A stretch of 64,000 nt of DNA from Gammaproteobacteria bacterium (lineage in GTDB: Bacteria > Pseudomonadota > Gammaproteobacteria > Poriferisulfidales > GCA-002705445): assembly GCA_018674175.1 (NCBI GenBank), contig JABHAT010000029.1:62001-126000 (forward strand), read 5' to 3'. This document shows, piece after piece, positions 46,653 to 55,767 of this stretch. A program made the position numbers and the translations under genes. The stretch's first letter is position 1; each line of letters starts with the position of its first letter. Under the pieces are notes generated by a model. The model made no database searches. It was given only the letters and a program-made list of their open reading frames with translations, and was not told where the DNA came from.

Positions 46653-47717
46653 ATGCAAAATAATAAGCAAAAAGTAGAAAATATATGTGTTTTACGAACA
46701 TCATCAATAGGCGATATATGCCATATGCTTCCTTTTATATTTACGATTCGCAAAGAATATCCAAATGCAAAAATTTCTTGGGTAATTGGTAAAAATGAAG
46801 CTGATTTCATTGGAAATATCAATGGTATTCAATATATAGTATTTGATAGAAATAATACTTTAAAATCTTATTTTTCTATTTATAAGAAATTAAAAAAAAT
46901 TAAATTTGATGTTATGTTTATTATGCAAGTTTCACTAAGAGCAAATATTATTAGTTTGCTCATAGAATCTAAAATTAAGATAGGTTATGATTTAAATAGA
47001 TCTAGTGATTTACACAGTATATTTTCTAATAAAAAAATACAAAGCTCTAAACATTCGCATGTCGTAGATGTTTTTTTAAGTTTTTTAAATGTATTAAGTA
47101 TTGAAAAAAGTAATTTTATCTATAAGTGGGATATTGAGGAAAGAATTACAAAAAAACAATTATTTAAAAAATTTTTTGAATTACAGGATAAATATTTCGT
47201 ACTCAGCCCATGTTCGAGAAGTGCTAATAGAAACTGGTTGGTTGATAGATATGCTGCAGTTGCAGATTATATAAATATAAATTTTGGTATACAATGTGTA
47301 TTATCTTCTTCTTCCAATTCTTTTGAAGAAGAATTTGTAAAAGATATTATCAGCTCTATGAAATCAAAACCTCTGAATCTTTCAGGAAGAACGAATTTGC
47401 ATGAGCTATACTCTCTAGTTAAAAACTCAGAGCTACTGATTAGCCCAGATAGCGGCCCAATCCATATAGCCACATGCGCGGGCAAACCTGCAATTGGATT
47501 ATATGGAGTAACAAACACTGTAAGGGCAGGTCCATATAACAGCAGAGATTTATGTATTGATAAATACAATGAAGCGCTACTAAAATATAAAGGATTGGAA
47601 TCTCATCAAGCAAAATGGAGATATAAAAATAATAATAAAAATGTGATGAGTTTAATTAGTACAGAAGAAGTAATTGAAAAAATTGATAAATATTTTAAAG
47701 AAAGGAGCGTAAGTTGA
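46653..47717 (+). CDS. Glycosyltransferase family 9, heptosyltransferase I-like
   Basis: A 354-aa ADP-heptose:LPS transferase. Motifs are VLRTSSIGDICHMLPFIFTIRKEYPNAKISWVIG at the N terminus, SPCSRSANRNWLVDRYAAVADY near residue 190, and LISPDSGPIHIATCAGKPAIGLYGVTN near 265. Next to a Kdo kinase and with a separate WaaF present, it is most likely the WaaC-type enzyme adding the first heptose. Not enough is visible to exclude another core heptosyltransferase. Confidence 0.82.
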   Translation: MQNNKQKVENICVLRTSSIGDICHMLPFIFTIRKEYPNAKISWVIGKNEADFIGNINGIQYIVFDRNNTLKSYFSIYKKLKKIKFDVMFIMQVSLRANIISLLIESKIKIGYDLNRSSDLHSIFSNKKIQSSKHSHVVDVFLSFLNVLSIEKSNFIYKWDIEERITKKQLFKKFFELQDKYFVLSPCSRSANRNWLVDRYAAVADYININFGIQCVLSSSSNSFEEEFVKDIISSMKSKPLNLSGRTNLHELYSLVKNSELLISPDSGPIHIATCAGKPAIGLYGVTNTVRAGPYNSRDLCIDKYNEALLKYKGLESHQAKWRYKNNNKNVMSLISTEEVIEKIDKYFKERSVS

Positions 47718-48634
47718 TATTAGTTACAGGAGCAGCAGGATTTATTGGTTATAATATTGCAAAGCGATTAAATTTAATGGGAATAAAGAATTTAATATTA
47801 TTAGATGATAAAGAAAAATTTCCTGAGCCAAAAAAATTCTCAAGTTTAGAGTATATTGATTATAGGCATTACACAGACTTGGTAAACCTTAAGGGTATAA
47901 AGTGTATTTTCCATGAAGGAGCATGCTCTGACACTATGGAATATGATAAAAATTATATGATGGATATTAATTATGAATACTCAAAAGAAATATTTTCACT
48001 TGCCAAATTAAACAAATCAAAATTCATATATGCATCAAGTGCTGCTGTATATGGCTTGAATGAAAGCTCAAGTGAAATACCAGAAAATGAATCACCACTG
48101 AACATTTATGCGGAATCAAAATTATTATTTGATAAATATATCATGAGCCAAGAATACCCAGCAGTAGGCTTGAGATATTTTAATGTATATGGAAAAGGCG
48201 AAGAGGATAAAGGCAAAATGGCTTCTATGGCTTATAAAATGAATCATGAGTATTTAGAGTCTAAAAGAATTTCACTTTTTAAGGGCACGGGTAGATATGG
48301 TGATGGAGAGCAAAAAAGAGATTTTATTTATATAGATGACGTTGTATCAATAAATATGTTCTTTATGGAAGAATCATTGCATGATATTTATAATGTTGGC
48401 ACAGGAAATGCTGAGCCTTTTAACGAAATAGCAAATAATATTTTTAAATATTACAAAGATGAAGATCGTAATTTTAATTATATAGAAATGCCAGAAAATC
48501 TCGTACCAAAATATCAAAATTTTACAGAGGCAAATATTTTAAAACTAAAATCAGCAGGCTATAGTTATGATTTTTTTAGTCTTGAGGAAGGAATTAAAAA
48601 CTATTTGAACGATTTAAATACGTCGTCTGCCTGA
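47714..48634 (+). CDS. hldD: ADP-L-glycero-D-manno-heptose-6-epimerase
   Basis: A 306-aa SDR epimerase producing ADP-L,D-heptose. It has the Rossmann GAAGFIGYNIAKRL at the N terminus, FHEGACSDTMEYD near residue 75, ASSAAVYG with catalytic serine, and NIYAESKLLFD with the YxxxK pair near 137. The start codon is TTG 47714 behind AAGGAGCG, overlapping the stop of the preceding gene. Its last 34 bases overlap the convergent waaF gene. Confidence 0.94.
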   Translation: MILVTGAAGFIGYNIAKRLNLMGIKNLILLDDKEKFPEPKKFSSLEYIDYRHYTDLVNLKGIKCIFHEGACSDTMEYDKNYMMDINYEYSKEIFSLAKLNKSKFIYASSAAVYGLNESSSEIPENESPLNIYAESKLLFDKYIMSQEYPAVGLRYFNVYGKGEEDKGKMASMAYKMNHEYLESKRISLFKGTGRYGDGEQKRDFIYIDDVVSINMFFMEESLHDIYNVGTGNAEPFNEIANNIFKYYKDEDRNFNYIEMPENLVPKYQNFTEANILKLKSAGYSYDFFSLEEGIKNYLNDLNTSSA

Positions 48635-49590
48635 ATTTCTGCTAAACAATTATAGTGACCATACTTACATATTTTTTCAAAACAGGGACTACATGGTAAA
48701 TCTTTGTAATGTATTTGTTTGTTGCTAGTTAACGGTGGCGTTAATTCAGGTGATGTTGCGCCATATATAGATATTGATTTAGTATTTGTAGCTGAAGCTA
48801 AGTGCATTAATCCTGAATCATTGGAAATACAAAACTCAGAAACATGCATCAAGTCGACTGCGTCTGTAATTGAGGTTTCGCCACATAAGTTAATAATATT
48901 TTTATTGGTAACAATCTGATCACCAATTTTTTTTTCGCTTTTACTTCCTAGTATTAGAATAAAAAAATCTTTATTTAACTTTTCTCCAAGTTCTTTAAAT
49001 TTTTCTACAGGCCACATTTTGGATGGGCCAAATGCAGCTCCTGGAGCAAAAATAATTATTTTTTTCTTTAAATCTAGTTTATATTTATCAGATAGTATTT
49101 TAATGTTTTTAGGGTCTGATTTTAGAGATGGGTAATATTTTTCATCTAACGCTTTTTCTTTTTTTGTAAACATAGAGACATATCTGAATGCAGTTTTTCT
49201 TCTATCTTCTTTAGTGAATTTTCTAAGATCGTTAATCAAAACATATCGTGATTCACCTAATTCACCAGTTCTAATAGGTATTCTTGCTAGGTATGGTATT
49301 AAGGCAGACTTTATTGATCTTGATAAAACTATGCTTTGATCATAAGATCCTTTTATTTTTTTTGCTAGATTAAGTCTTTTAAATATCCCAAGTTCTTTGT
49401 GCCCACAATCCAATATTATCGCTTTATTAATTTCTGGCATTCTTTCAACTAAACTTTTAAATGTTGAGTTTACCAATATATCTATTTTTGTATCGGGATT
49501 TTCTAATTTTACTCTTTTAAGTAGTGTTTGCGACATTACGATATCGCCAAGCCAATTTTGCGGAATAATTAGTAGTTTTTGCATATGCAT
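48601..49590 (-). CDS. waaF: ADP-heptose:LPS heptosyltransferase II
   Basis: A 329-aa GT9 enzyme. LLIIPQNWLGDIVMSQTLLKRVKLENPDTKIDILVN at the N terminus is typical of WaaF (E. coli begins with a similar LVIxPSWVGDMxMSQ). IIFAPGAAFGPSKMWPVEKFKELGEKL is near residue 170, and FCISNDSGLMHLASATNTKSISIYGATSPELTPP near 245. It adds the second core heptose. It is the last gene of the minus-strand run ilvE-zinc finger-GT2-hldE-waaF. Confidence 0.93.
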   Translation of the reverse strand: MHMQKLLIIPQNWLGDIVMSQTLLKRVKLENPDTKIDILVNSTFKSLVERMPEINKAIILDCGHKELGIFKRLNLAKKIKGSYDQSIVLSRSIKSALIPYLARIPIRTGELGESRYVLINDLRKFTKEDRRKTAFRYVSMFTKKEKALDEKYYPSLKSDPKNIKILSDKYKLDLKKKIIIFAPGAAFGPSKMWPVEKFKELGEKLNKDFFILILGSKSEKKIGDQIVTNKNIINLCGETSITDAVDLMHVSEFCISNDSGLMHLASATNTKSISIYGATSPELTPPLTSNKQIHYKDLPCSPCFEKICKYGHYNCLAEIQADDVFKSFK

Positions 49591-49602
49591 TAGCTTTTAA
49601 TT

Positions 49603-51081
49603 TTATGATTTATTTTTTTTTGTAATAATATTTGTTGTTGAGTAACCTTTTATAAAAGGAATTATTTTTACTGAACCGTTATTTTTTTTAATATAATCAC
49701 TTCCTATAATTTGATTAATTTTGTAATCACCACCCTTCATAAGAATATTTGGTTTAATTTCTTTAATAAGTTTTATTGGGGTTGGTTCGCTAAATTTTAT
49801 AATAAATGCATCATCTAGAGTTATTCTTCGTAGCATTTCCATCCTATCTTTTATATTATTAATTGGCCTATTTGGTCCTTTTAGCTTTTTCACAGAAGAA
49901 TCGTCATTTACACCAATAAATAAAAAGTCTACAGAATCTTTAGCGCTATCCAAATACTTTGTATGTCCACGATGTAATATATCGAAACACCCATTTGTAA
50001 ATCCAATGCTAAATCCAAGGTACCTTATAATATCTAAAACCTTTTTCAAATTAGCTTTACTTTTTATAATTCTGTCAAAATCGTCCAATTCATCTAGCTT
50101 TTTAAAGTATTCTTTTTCTGTATCACTTTCTAAATTCGTATCTTTATATACAATTGATGTTAGCTCTTCAGCATTAATTGACTGAGCACCTAATTTTTTT
50201 ATTACCTCACCTGCTGCAATATTTGCAACAACAGATGCAAAATGCAGATCATCTTCTGCAGAAGACAAGTATGCAGCACAAAGAACAGCTATCACTGTGT
50301 CGCCAGCACCTGTTACATCAAACACTTCATTTACTGAGGTCGCTTTGATATGTTCTGGTTTCTTGCCTTTTCTAATTAAAATCATGCCGTCAGAACCTAG
50401 GGTTACTAATATAGAGTGGATACCTAATTTGGTAGACAATTTCTTTGCTTTACTTATAATTTCGTCATGGTCTTTACAGGAGCCAACAATATTTTCAAAT
50501 TCTTTTAAATTGGGTGTTATAGCAAATGCATTTCTATAAATATTAAAATTATTTCCTTTAGGATCAATGAAAACAGGTTTCTTATGTTTATTAGCTATTT
50601 TTATTAATTCAGTAACATTCTTTAAAGACCCTTTATTGTAATCTGAAAAAATTACAGCATCAGAGTTTTTAATTAACTTTTCTATACTTATGGAAATATT
50701 TTTCTTAATATTTTTCTTAATATCAATTTCATTATCTATTCTCATCAACTGTTGATTCTGACTTATAATTCTTGTTTTTGTAGTTGTTATATAGTTTTTA
50801 TCTGATTTAGAAATAAGATTTATATTTAGAGATTTAATAATTTTACGCAGAACTTTTCCATTATTATCGATTCCTATATTAGCTACAAGACTTGCATTCA
50901 AACCAAGAGAACTAATATTTGCAGCAACATTGGCTGCACCCCCAGGTTTCATTATATCTTTTTCAATCTTTAAGACAGGGACTGGAGCTTCTGGAGATAT
51001 ACGATTTGTAGATCCAAAAATATATTTATCTAGTATTGCATCGCCAATCACTAAGATTCTAGATTGTTTAAATAGACTCAT
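49603..51081 (-). CDS. hldE: Bifunctional heptose 7-phosphate kinase/heptose 1-phosphate adenylyltransferase
   Basis: A 492-aa two-domain enzyme. The N-terminal PfkB-like kinase starts ILVIGDAILDKYIFGSTNRISPEAPVPVLK and has VFDVTGAGDTVIAVL near residue 260. The C-terminal adenylyltransferase has GFTNGCFDILHRGHTKYLDSAK near 355 and LKGPNRPINNIKDRMEML. It makes ADP-D,D-heptose for HldD. It overlaps the GT2 gene by 4 bases. Confidence 0.95.
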   Translation of the reverse strand: MSLFKQSRILVIGDAILDKYIFGSTNRISPEAPVPVLKIEKDIMKPGGAANVAANISSLGLNASLVANIGIDNNGKVLRKIIKSLNINLISKSDKNYITTTKTRIISQNQQLMRIDNEIDIKKNIKKNISISIEKLIKNSDAVIFSDYNKGSLKNVTELIKIANKHKKPVFIDPKGNNFNIYRNAFAITPNLKEFENIVGSCKDHDEIISKAKKLSTKLGIHSILVTLGSDGMILIRKGKKPEHIKATSVNEVFDVTGAGDTVIAVLCAAYLSSAEDDLHFASVVANIAAGEVIKKLGAQSINAEELTSIVYKDTNLESDTEKEYFKKLDELDDFDRIIKSKANLKKVLDIIRYLGFSIGFTNGCFDILHRGHTKYLDSAKDSVDFLFIGVNDDSSVKKLKGPNRPINNIKDRMEMLRRITLDDAFIIKFSEPTPIKLIKEIKPNILMKGGDYKINQIIGSDYIKKNNGSVKIIPFIKGYSTTNIITKKNKS

Positions 51082-51893
51082 GATTTTTTATATCCATTTT
51101 TTACGTATGTTAAATTTTCTATAATTGCTTTTTTAAGTAGTTTATCATTCTTGGAAAAGTTTTCTCTACTATTAATTTTATGCTTTAAATGTACTAGGCC
51201 AGTGGAAAATATTGCTTCTTTTCTATAAATATAATTATTGATTAATCTTACAACCAAATCTGAGTCTTCTCTTCCCCATCCAATATAGGATTCGTCAAAA
51301 CCATTGATATTCTCAAAATCTTTTTTCCATAACGCTAGATTACAGGTTTTAGCGCCTTCCCATTTTCGTTTTTTTAATTTCCTAAAAGGATAATTTGTAA
51401 ATCTTAAAATTGGAAAAATTCTATTTATATCTCTCTGAATTCTTAATTTAATAATATTTTTAAAGTTTATCAGATTGATATTTGTATTTTCATTTATTAA
51501 TTTTTGTGAAAATTTTTCTGACAACATAGCTCTGTTACCTCTAGCAAAAAAACCTTTTTCTGCAATTTTTCTATGATTACCAATGAAATCATCAAATACA
51601 ATGCAATCTCCATCTATAAATATTAAATACTCACCGGATGATAGTTTTGCAGCCTCATTTCTAATTTTAGCAGCACGAAAGCCCTCATCATTATGCCAAG
51701 CATGGGAAATTTTTATTTTTGAATTCTTGTATTGGCTTATTATTTTTTTTGTATCTTGCGTAGATCCATCGTCACCTACGATTAATTCAAAATCTTTATC
51801 TTTTTGAAATAGAAATGAGTTTATGCATTTTTTTAGAAAATCAGGGCTATTATATGTTGTAATAATTACTGAAATTAGCATTTTCTTACTCAA
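51078..51893 (-). CDS. Glycosyltransferase family 2, LPS core type
   Basis: A 271-aa cytoplasmic GT2 enzyme. ISVIITTYNSPDFLKKCINSF opens the GT-A fold, VGDDGSTQDTK and IFIDGDCIVFDDF give the nucleotide/metal-binding aspartates, and GFDESYIGWGREDSDLVVRL near residue 215 is the C-terminal galactosyltransferase-like motif. It probably adds a core sugar; which one cannot be told. It is coupled to hldE by a 4-base overlap. Confidence 0.85.
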   Translation of the reverse strand: MSKKMLISVIITTYNSPDFLKKCINSFLFQKDKDFELIVGDDGSTQDTKKIISQYKNSKIKISHAWHNDEGFRAAKIRNEAAKLSSGEYLIFIDGDCIVFDDFIGNHRKIAEKGFFARGNRAMLSEKFSQKLINENTNINLINFKNIIKLRIQRDINRIFPILRFTNYPFRKLKKRKWEGAKTCNLALWKKDFENINGFDESYIGWGREDSDLVVRLINNYIYRKEAIFSTGLVHLKHKINSRENFSKNDKLLKKAIIENLTYVKNGYKKS

Positions 51894-51904
51894 AAATTTG
51901 ATCT

Positions 51905-52102
51905 TTATGCTGCTTCATCTTCATCTAGTTCATACAAAGTAGAACAATATGGGCATTTAATTATATTACTGTCTTTTTTTTCAATGGGTAAAAATATTTT
52001 TGGGTGAGATAGTTTTAAATAATTTTCTCTTGGGCAGCTTAAAGGTAGGTCACTTTTTTTAATAATTATTTTTTTTAACTCTTTATTTTTTTTAACTGAC
52101 AT
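51905..52102 (-). CDS. Small CHCC-type zinc-finger protein
   Basis: A 65-aa protein with LSCPRENYLKLSHPKIFLPIE then KCPYCSTLYEL, giving C-H-C-C ligands typical of the zinc-finger CHCC family related to mitochondrial NDUFS6. It sits between ilvE and the LPS glycosyltransferase, a placement seen in other proteobacteria. Role unknown. Confidence 0.85.
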   Translation of the reverse strand: MSVKKNKELKKIIIKKSDLPLSCPRENYLKLSHPKIFLPIEKKDSNIIKCPYCSTLYELDEDEAA

Positions 52103-52107
52103 ATTAT

Positions 52108-53031
52108 TTATTTAATAATTGTTAACCAATTTTTATATTTTTCAGTTCTTCCGTTAACAATATCAAAGAATTTTTTTTGTAGTATTTCAGTTATAGGACC
52201 TCTCGAACCATTTCCAATAGACCTGTCATCAAGCTCTCTTATAGGAGTAACTTCTGCTGCAGTTCCTGTGAAAAATGCTTCATCTGATATATATATTTCA
52301 TCTCTTGTTATATTCTTAACTTTAATTTCTATGCCTTCATCTTCGGCAATTTTCATAACTGTTCTTCTAGTTATACCATCCAATGCAGAATTTACTTCTG
52401 GGGTATAAATAGTTTTATCATTAACAATAAAGATATTTTCGCCACTCCCTTCAGCTACATAACCATTAACATCTAATAAAAGTGCTTCATCATATCCACA
52501 ACTTAATGCCTCTTGTAGAGCAAGCATTGAATTAATATAGTTTCCATTAGCTTTTGCTTTGCACATTGTCGCATTAACATGATGTCTTGTGTAGGAAGAT
52601 GTTTTTATTCTTATGCCATTCTCTAGGTTATCATCACTAAAATAAGATCCCCACTCCCAGGCTGCCACTATCAAATGCTCTTTTAAGTTATCTGCTCTAA
52701 GTCCCATACCTTCAGAACCATAAAAACACATTGGTCTTATATACCCTGATTTTAAATTATTTTTTTCAACAACGAGTTTTGTAGCATCTTCAATTTCTTT
52801 TTGAGAAAAAGGTATTTTCATACCAAGAATCTTTGCTGAATTTATTAGTCTTTTCGTATGGTCCTCTAGTCTAAAAATTCCTGTACCATCTTTTGTTTCA
52901 TAAGCTCTTATACCTTCAAAAGCACCCATACCATAATGTAAAGTATGTGTTAAAACATGTACCTTTGCTTCTCGCCAAGGAACTAACTCTCCATCGAACC
53001 AAATAAAACCATCTCTATCAGACATTGACAT
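52108..53031 (-). CDS. ilvE: Branched-chain amino acid aminotransferase
   Basis: A 307-aa fold-type IV PLP transaminase. FIWFDGELVPWREAKVHVLTHTLHYGMGAFEGIRAY at the N terminus and TMCKAKANGNYINSMLALQEA with the PLP lysine near residue 160 are clear, as are EGSGENIFIV near 195 and FFTGTAAEVTPI near 255. It catalyses the final step of valine, leucine and isoleucine synthesis. ilvD lies 3.8 kb away on the other strand. Confidence 0.95.
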   Translation of the reverse strand: MSMSDRDGFIWFDGELVPWREAKVHVLTHTLHYGMGAFEGIRAYETKDGTGIFRLEDHTKRLINSAKILGMKIPFSQKEIEDATKLVVEKNNLKSGYIRPMCFYGSEGMGLRADNLKEHLIVAAWEWGSYFSDDNLENGIRIKTSSYTRHHVNATMCKAKANGNYINSMLALQEALSCGYDEALLLDVNGYVAEGSGENIFIVNDKTIYTPEVNSALDGITRRTVMKIAEDEGIEIKVKNITRDEIYISDEAFFTGTAAEVTPIRELDDRSIGNGSRGPITEILQKKFFDIVNGRTEKYKNWLTIIK

Positions 53032-53062
53032 AATTAATTACTCCAGATTTTCATAATAGATT

Positions 53063-53080
53063 CATTTGCATATGCAAATG
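53063..53080. repeat. Perfect 18-bp palindrome in the iron-transport promoter
   Basis: CATTTGCAT followed by its exact inverse ATGCAAATG. It abuts and overlaps the Fur box by two bases and covers the probable -35 region. It may be a second operator or an extended Fur-family site. Confidence 0.6.
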
Positions 53081-53095
53081 AGAAATATTATCATT
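53066..53095 (+). promoter_or_regulatory. Putative promoter of the ferric-iron ABC operon
   Basis: TTGCAT (53066-53071) and TATCAT (53089-53094) are 17 bases apart. The -10 matches five of six positions and the -35 only three. It lies inside the palindrome/Fur-box region, as expected for a repressible promoter. Confidence 0.45.
53079..53093. promoter_or_regulatory. Fur box upstream of the ferric-iron transporter
   Basis: TGAGAAATATTATCA matches the 7-1-7 Fur motif TGATAATNATTATCA at 12 of 14 defined positions, with the right arm perfect. It overlaps the putative promoter of the substrate-binding protein gene, indicating iron repression by Fur. Confidence 0.8.
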
Positions 53096-53135
53096 TATCA
53101 CTTAAACAACCAAAACTATATTAAGGAAAATATAA

Positions 53136-54170
53136 ATGCAAAATACATGTTTTTTTCGTAATTATAAAGCTTTGCAAGTAATTTTAGTATTAATATTTAC
53201 TTTTTCACCTGCAATAAGTAATGCTAGCGAACTAAATGTTTATTCTGGTAGAAAAGCTAAGTTAATAAAACCACTATTTGATAGATTTCATGCAGAAACT
53301 GGGATTAAGGTAAATATTGTAACTGCAAAATCAGATGCATTAATAAAAAGAATAGAGGCAGAGGGTGAAAGCTCTCCGGCAGATATATTTATAACAGTTG
53401 ATGCTGGAAGAATAGACAGAGCAAAAAAAATGGGCTTACTTCAAAATATTGATACGACCTATATGAACATATCTAAAAATTATATTGATATAGATAAAAA
53501 ATGGGTTGGTTTATCAAAAAGAATTAGAACGATAATATATTCAAAAAAAAATGTAAGTAACAATGAAATAACAAAGTTTGAGGATTTGGGGAAAAATAAT
53601 TGGAAAGGTAGAATTTGCGTAAGATCTTCAAATAATATTTATAATCAGTCTCTAGTAGCATCCTTGATTATAAATCATGGGGAAAAGAAGGCGGAAAAAA
53701 TTATAAAAAATATTGTCGAAAATTTTGCAAAAAAACCGTCAGGCAATGATAGGGCACAAATTACAGCGGTTGCTAAAAATGAATGCGATGTTGCAATAGT
53801 AAATCACTATTATTATATAATGATGCTTAACTCAAAAGATGAAGAAAAAAGAAAAATTGCTAAACAAGTTGATATAAATTTTTTAAACCAAAATGATAGA
53901 GGCGCACATGTAAATATAAGTGCTATTGGAATAGCAAAATACTCTAAAAGTGTTGCAAATGCACATAAGCTTATTATATTTTTATTAAGTAAGGAGTCTC
54001 AAGAATGGTACGCAAAAGTAAATAACGAATACCCTGTTAATGAAAACGCTAGCACCACTGATTTACTTGACAGTTGGGGTAAAATTAAATTAGATGATAG
54101 CGTGATAAATAAATTAGGTGATTTAAATACTAATGCTGTAAAATTAATGGATAGAGTCGGTTGGCAATAA
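53136..54170 (+). CDS. fbpA: Ferric iron ABC transporter, periplasmic binding protein
   Basis: A 344-aa FbpA/FutA-type protein. A signal peptide ends near residue 31 (AISNASELNVYSGR), and the mature domain has FHAETGIKVNIVTAKSDALIKRIEAEGESSPADIFITVDAGR and later IVNHYYYIMM near 228, the consecutive tyrosines that bind ferric iron. A Fur box lies in the promoter. It is followed by the permease and ATPase genes of the same uptake system. Confidence 0.93.
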   Translation: MQNTCFFRNYKALQVILVLIFTFSPAISNASELNVYSGRKAKLIKPLFDRFHAETGIKVNIVTAKSDALIKRIEAEGESSPADIFITVDAGRIDRAKKMGLLQNIDTTYMNISKNYIDIDKKWVGLSKRIRTIIYSKKNVSNNEITKFEDLGKNNWKGRICVRSSNNIYNQSLVASLIINHGEKKAEKIIKNIVENFAKKPSGNDRAQITAVAKNECDVAIVNHYYYIMMLNSKDEEKRKIAKQVDINFLNQNDRGAHVNISAIGIAKYSKSVANAHKLIIFLLSKESQEWYAKVNNEYPVNENASTTDLLDSWGKIKLDDSVINKLGDLNTNAVKLMDRVGWQ

Positions 54171-54188
54171 ATTATCAGGGGATACTAA

Positions 54189-55760
54189 ATTTTAAATTTA
54201 GAAAGATTAGCATTAGTCATTGCATTAATATTTATGGTGCCATTTATTTTTTTGGCTTCATCAATTTTTATTCCATTTAATGATAATTGGCATCACATAG
54301 CAGAGAATGTTTTACTTGATTATTTTGTAAATTCCCTTTCTTTAGCTATCGGCGTAGGTTTTTGTACTTTTATTATTGGCACAACAACCGCATGGCTAAC
54401 ATCGGTATATGATTTTCCTTTTAGAAAGATAATATCTTGGCTCTTACTGATGCCATTGGCTATGCCGGCCTATATTATTGCTATTACTTATGTAGGAATA
54501 ATAGATAGTACAAGTTTTTTACCAGATATAAGAAATTTATTTGGCGCCATAATTATGATTTCTTTAGTTCTTTATCCTTATGTTTATATATTAGCTAGAG
54601 GTGCTTTTCTTGAGCAGTCAAAAGAACTGCATGAGAATTCTCAAATACTTGGAGCATCTCAGTTTCAAATATTTTTAAAGGTATCAATACCTATGGCTCG
54701 ACCAGCAATAATATTAGGGGTAACCTTAGCTGCTATGGAAGCACTGGCAGATTTTGGAACTGTGGAATTTCTTGGTGTGCCCACATTTACAACAGGTATT
54801 TTTAGAACATGGTTTGGTATGAACGATACTGTAACAGCAACTCAAATGGCAACATTGTTACTGAGTATAGTTTTTATTTTCGTATTTATAGAGCAACAAT
54901 CAAGAAAAAAAGTTCGTTATTCGGAAAATATTAAAACCCAATCAAAATTGAACTATAGAATTACATCTAAAAAAAATAATTTTTTTATCGCTGTAATATG
55001 TATTTTTCCAATAGCTTTTGGATTTATTATTCCATTTCTTCAATTAATATATTGGTCTATTTTCATTTCCAACGAAAGTTGGGATAGTGATTTTTTTAGT
55101 ATAGTTAATGACACTTTACTTTTAGCATTTTTAGCCTCAATAATTATAACTATTATTTCTCTTTTAATTACTTATATAAAAAGATTTAGTCCGAAAAGTA
55201 TAACAAATAAATTCATGCAAATTATTACTTTAGGCTACGCTATACCTGGACCGGTAGTAGCAATAGCAGTTTTAATACCATTTGCTGCACTTGATAATTA
55301 TATAAATCAAATATTAGTGGTTAAATTTAATTTTTCACTAGGATTAATTTTTAGTGGTACATTTTTTATTTTAATTTTTGCCTATTGTATAAGATTTTTA
55401 ACAGTTTCTTCGAGAACTATTAGCTCAGGTTTAGAGTCCATAAGTCTTGCAACAGATGACGCAGCAAAATCTCTAGGAGCTAGTACAAAAAACATATTAA
55501 TCAAAATTCATTTCCCTATGCTCAAAACTTCCTTGCTGACTAGTTTTCTAATAGTATTTATCGATGTTATGAAAGAGCTGCCATTAACTTCAATTCTCAG
55601 ACCTTTTAACTTTAATACTTTATCGGTTAAAGCTTTTGAATTAGCCTCTGATGAAAAAATTGCAGATGCTTCCAATGCCGCGATAATGATTGTTCTGGCC
55701 GGGATTATTCCTGTTATTTTAATTACAAAAAATATATTAGGAAAAAGAAATAAGGTATAA
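54189..55760 (+). CDS. fbpB: Ferric iron ABC transporter permease, probable ATT start
   Basis: A two-part permease of about 523 aa. Each half has an EAA-type loop: HENSQILGASQFQIFLKVSIPMARPAI near residue 150 and DDAAKSLGASTKNILIKIHFPM near 430. The track's ATG at 54234 cuts the first membrane helix in half. The frame is open to a stop at 54186, and the codon at 54189 is ATT, seven bases after AGGGGA. It gives an N terminus LNLERLALVIALIFMV, a complete first helix. ATT is a rare but known start; no ATG, GTG or TTG lies upstream in frame. Confidence 0.85.
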   Translation: MLNLERLALVIALIFMVPFIFLASSIFIPFNDNWHHIAENVLLDYFVNSLSLAIGVGFCTFIIGTTTAWLTSVYDFPFRKIISWLLLMPLAMPAYIIAITYVGIIDSTSFLPDIRNLFGAIIMISLVLYPYVYILARGAFLEQSKELHENSQILGASQFQIFLKVSIPMARPAIILGVTLAAMEALADFGTVEFLGVPTFTTGIFRTWFGMNDTVTATQMATLLLSIVFIFVFIEQQSRKKVRYSENIKTQSKLNYRITSKKNNFFIAVICIFPIAFGFIIPFLQLIYWSIFISNESWDSDFFSIVNDTLLLAFLASIIITIISLLITYIKRFSPKSITNKFMQIITLGYAIPGPVVAIAVLIPFAALDNYINQILVVKFNFSLGLIFSGTFFILIFAYCIRFLTVSSRTISSGLESISLATDDAAKSLGASTKNILIKIHFPMLKTSLLTSFLIVFIDVMKELPLTSILRPFNFNTLSVKAFELASDEKIADASNAAIMIVLAGIIPVILITKNILGKRNKV

Positions 55761-55767
55761 TTTGCTT

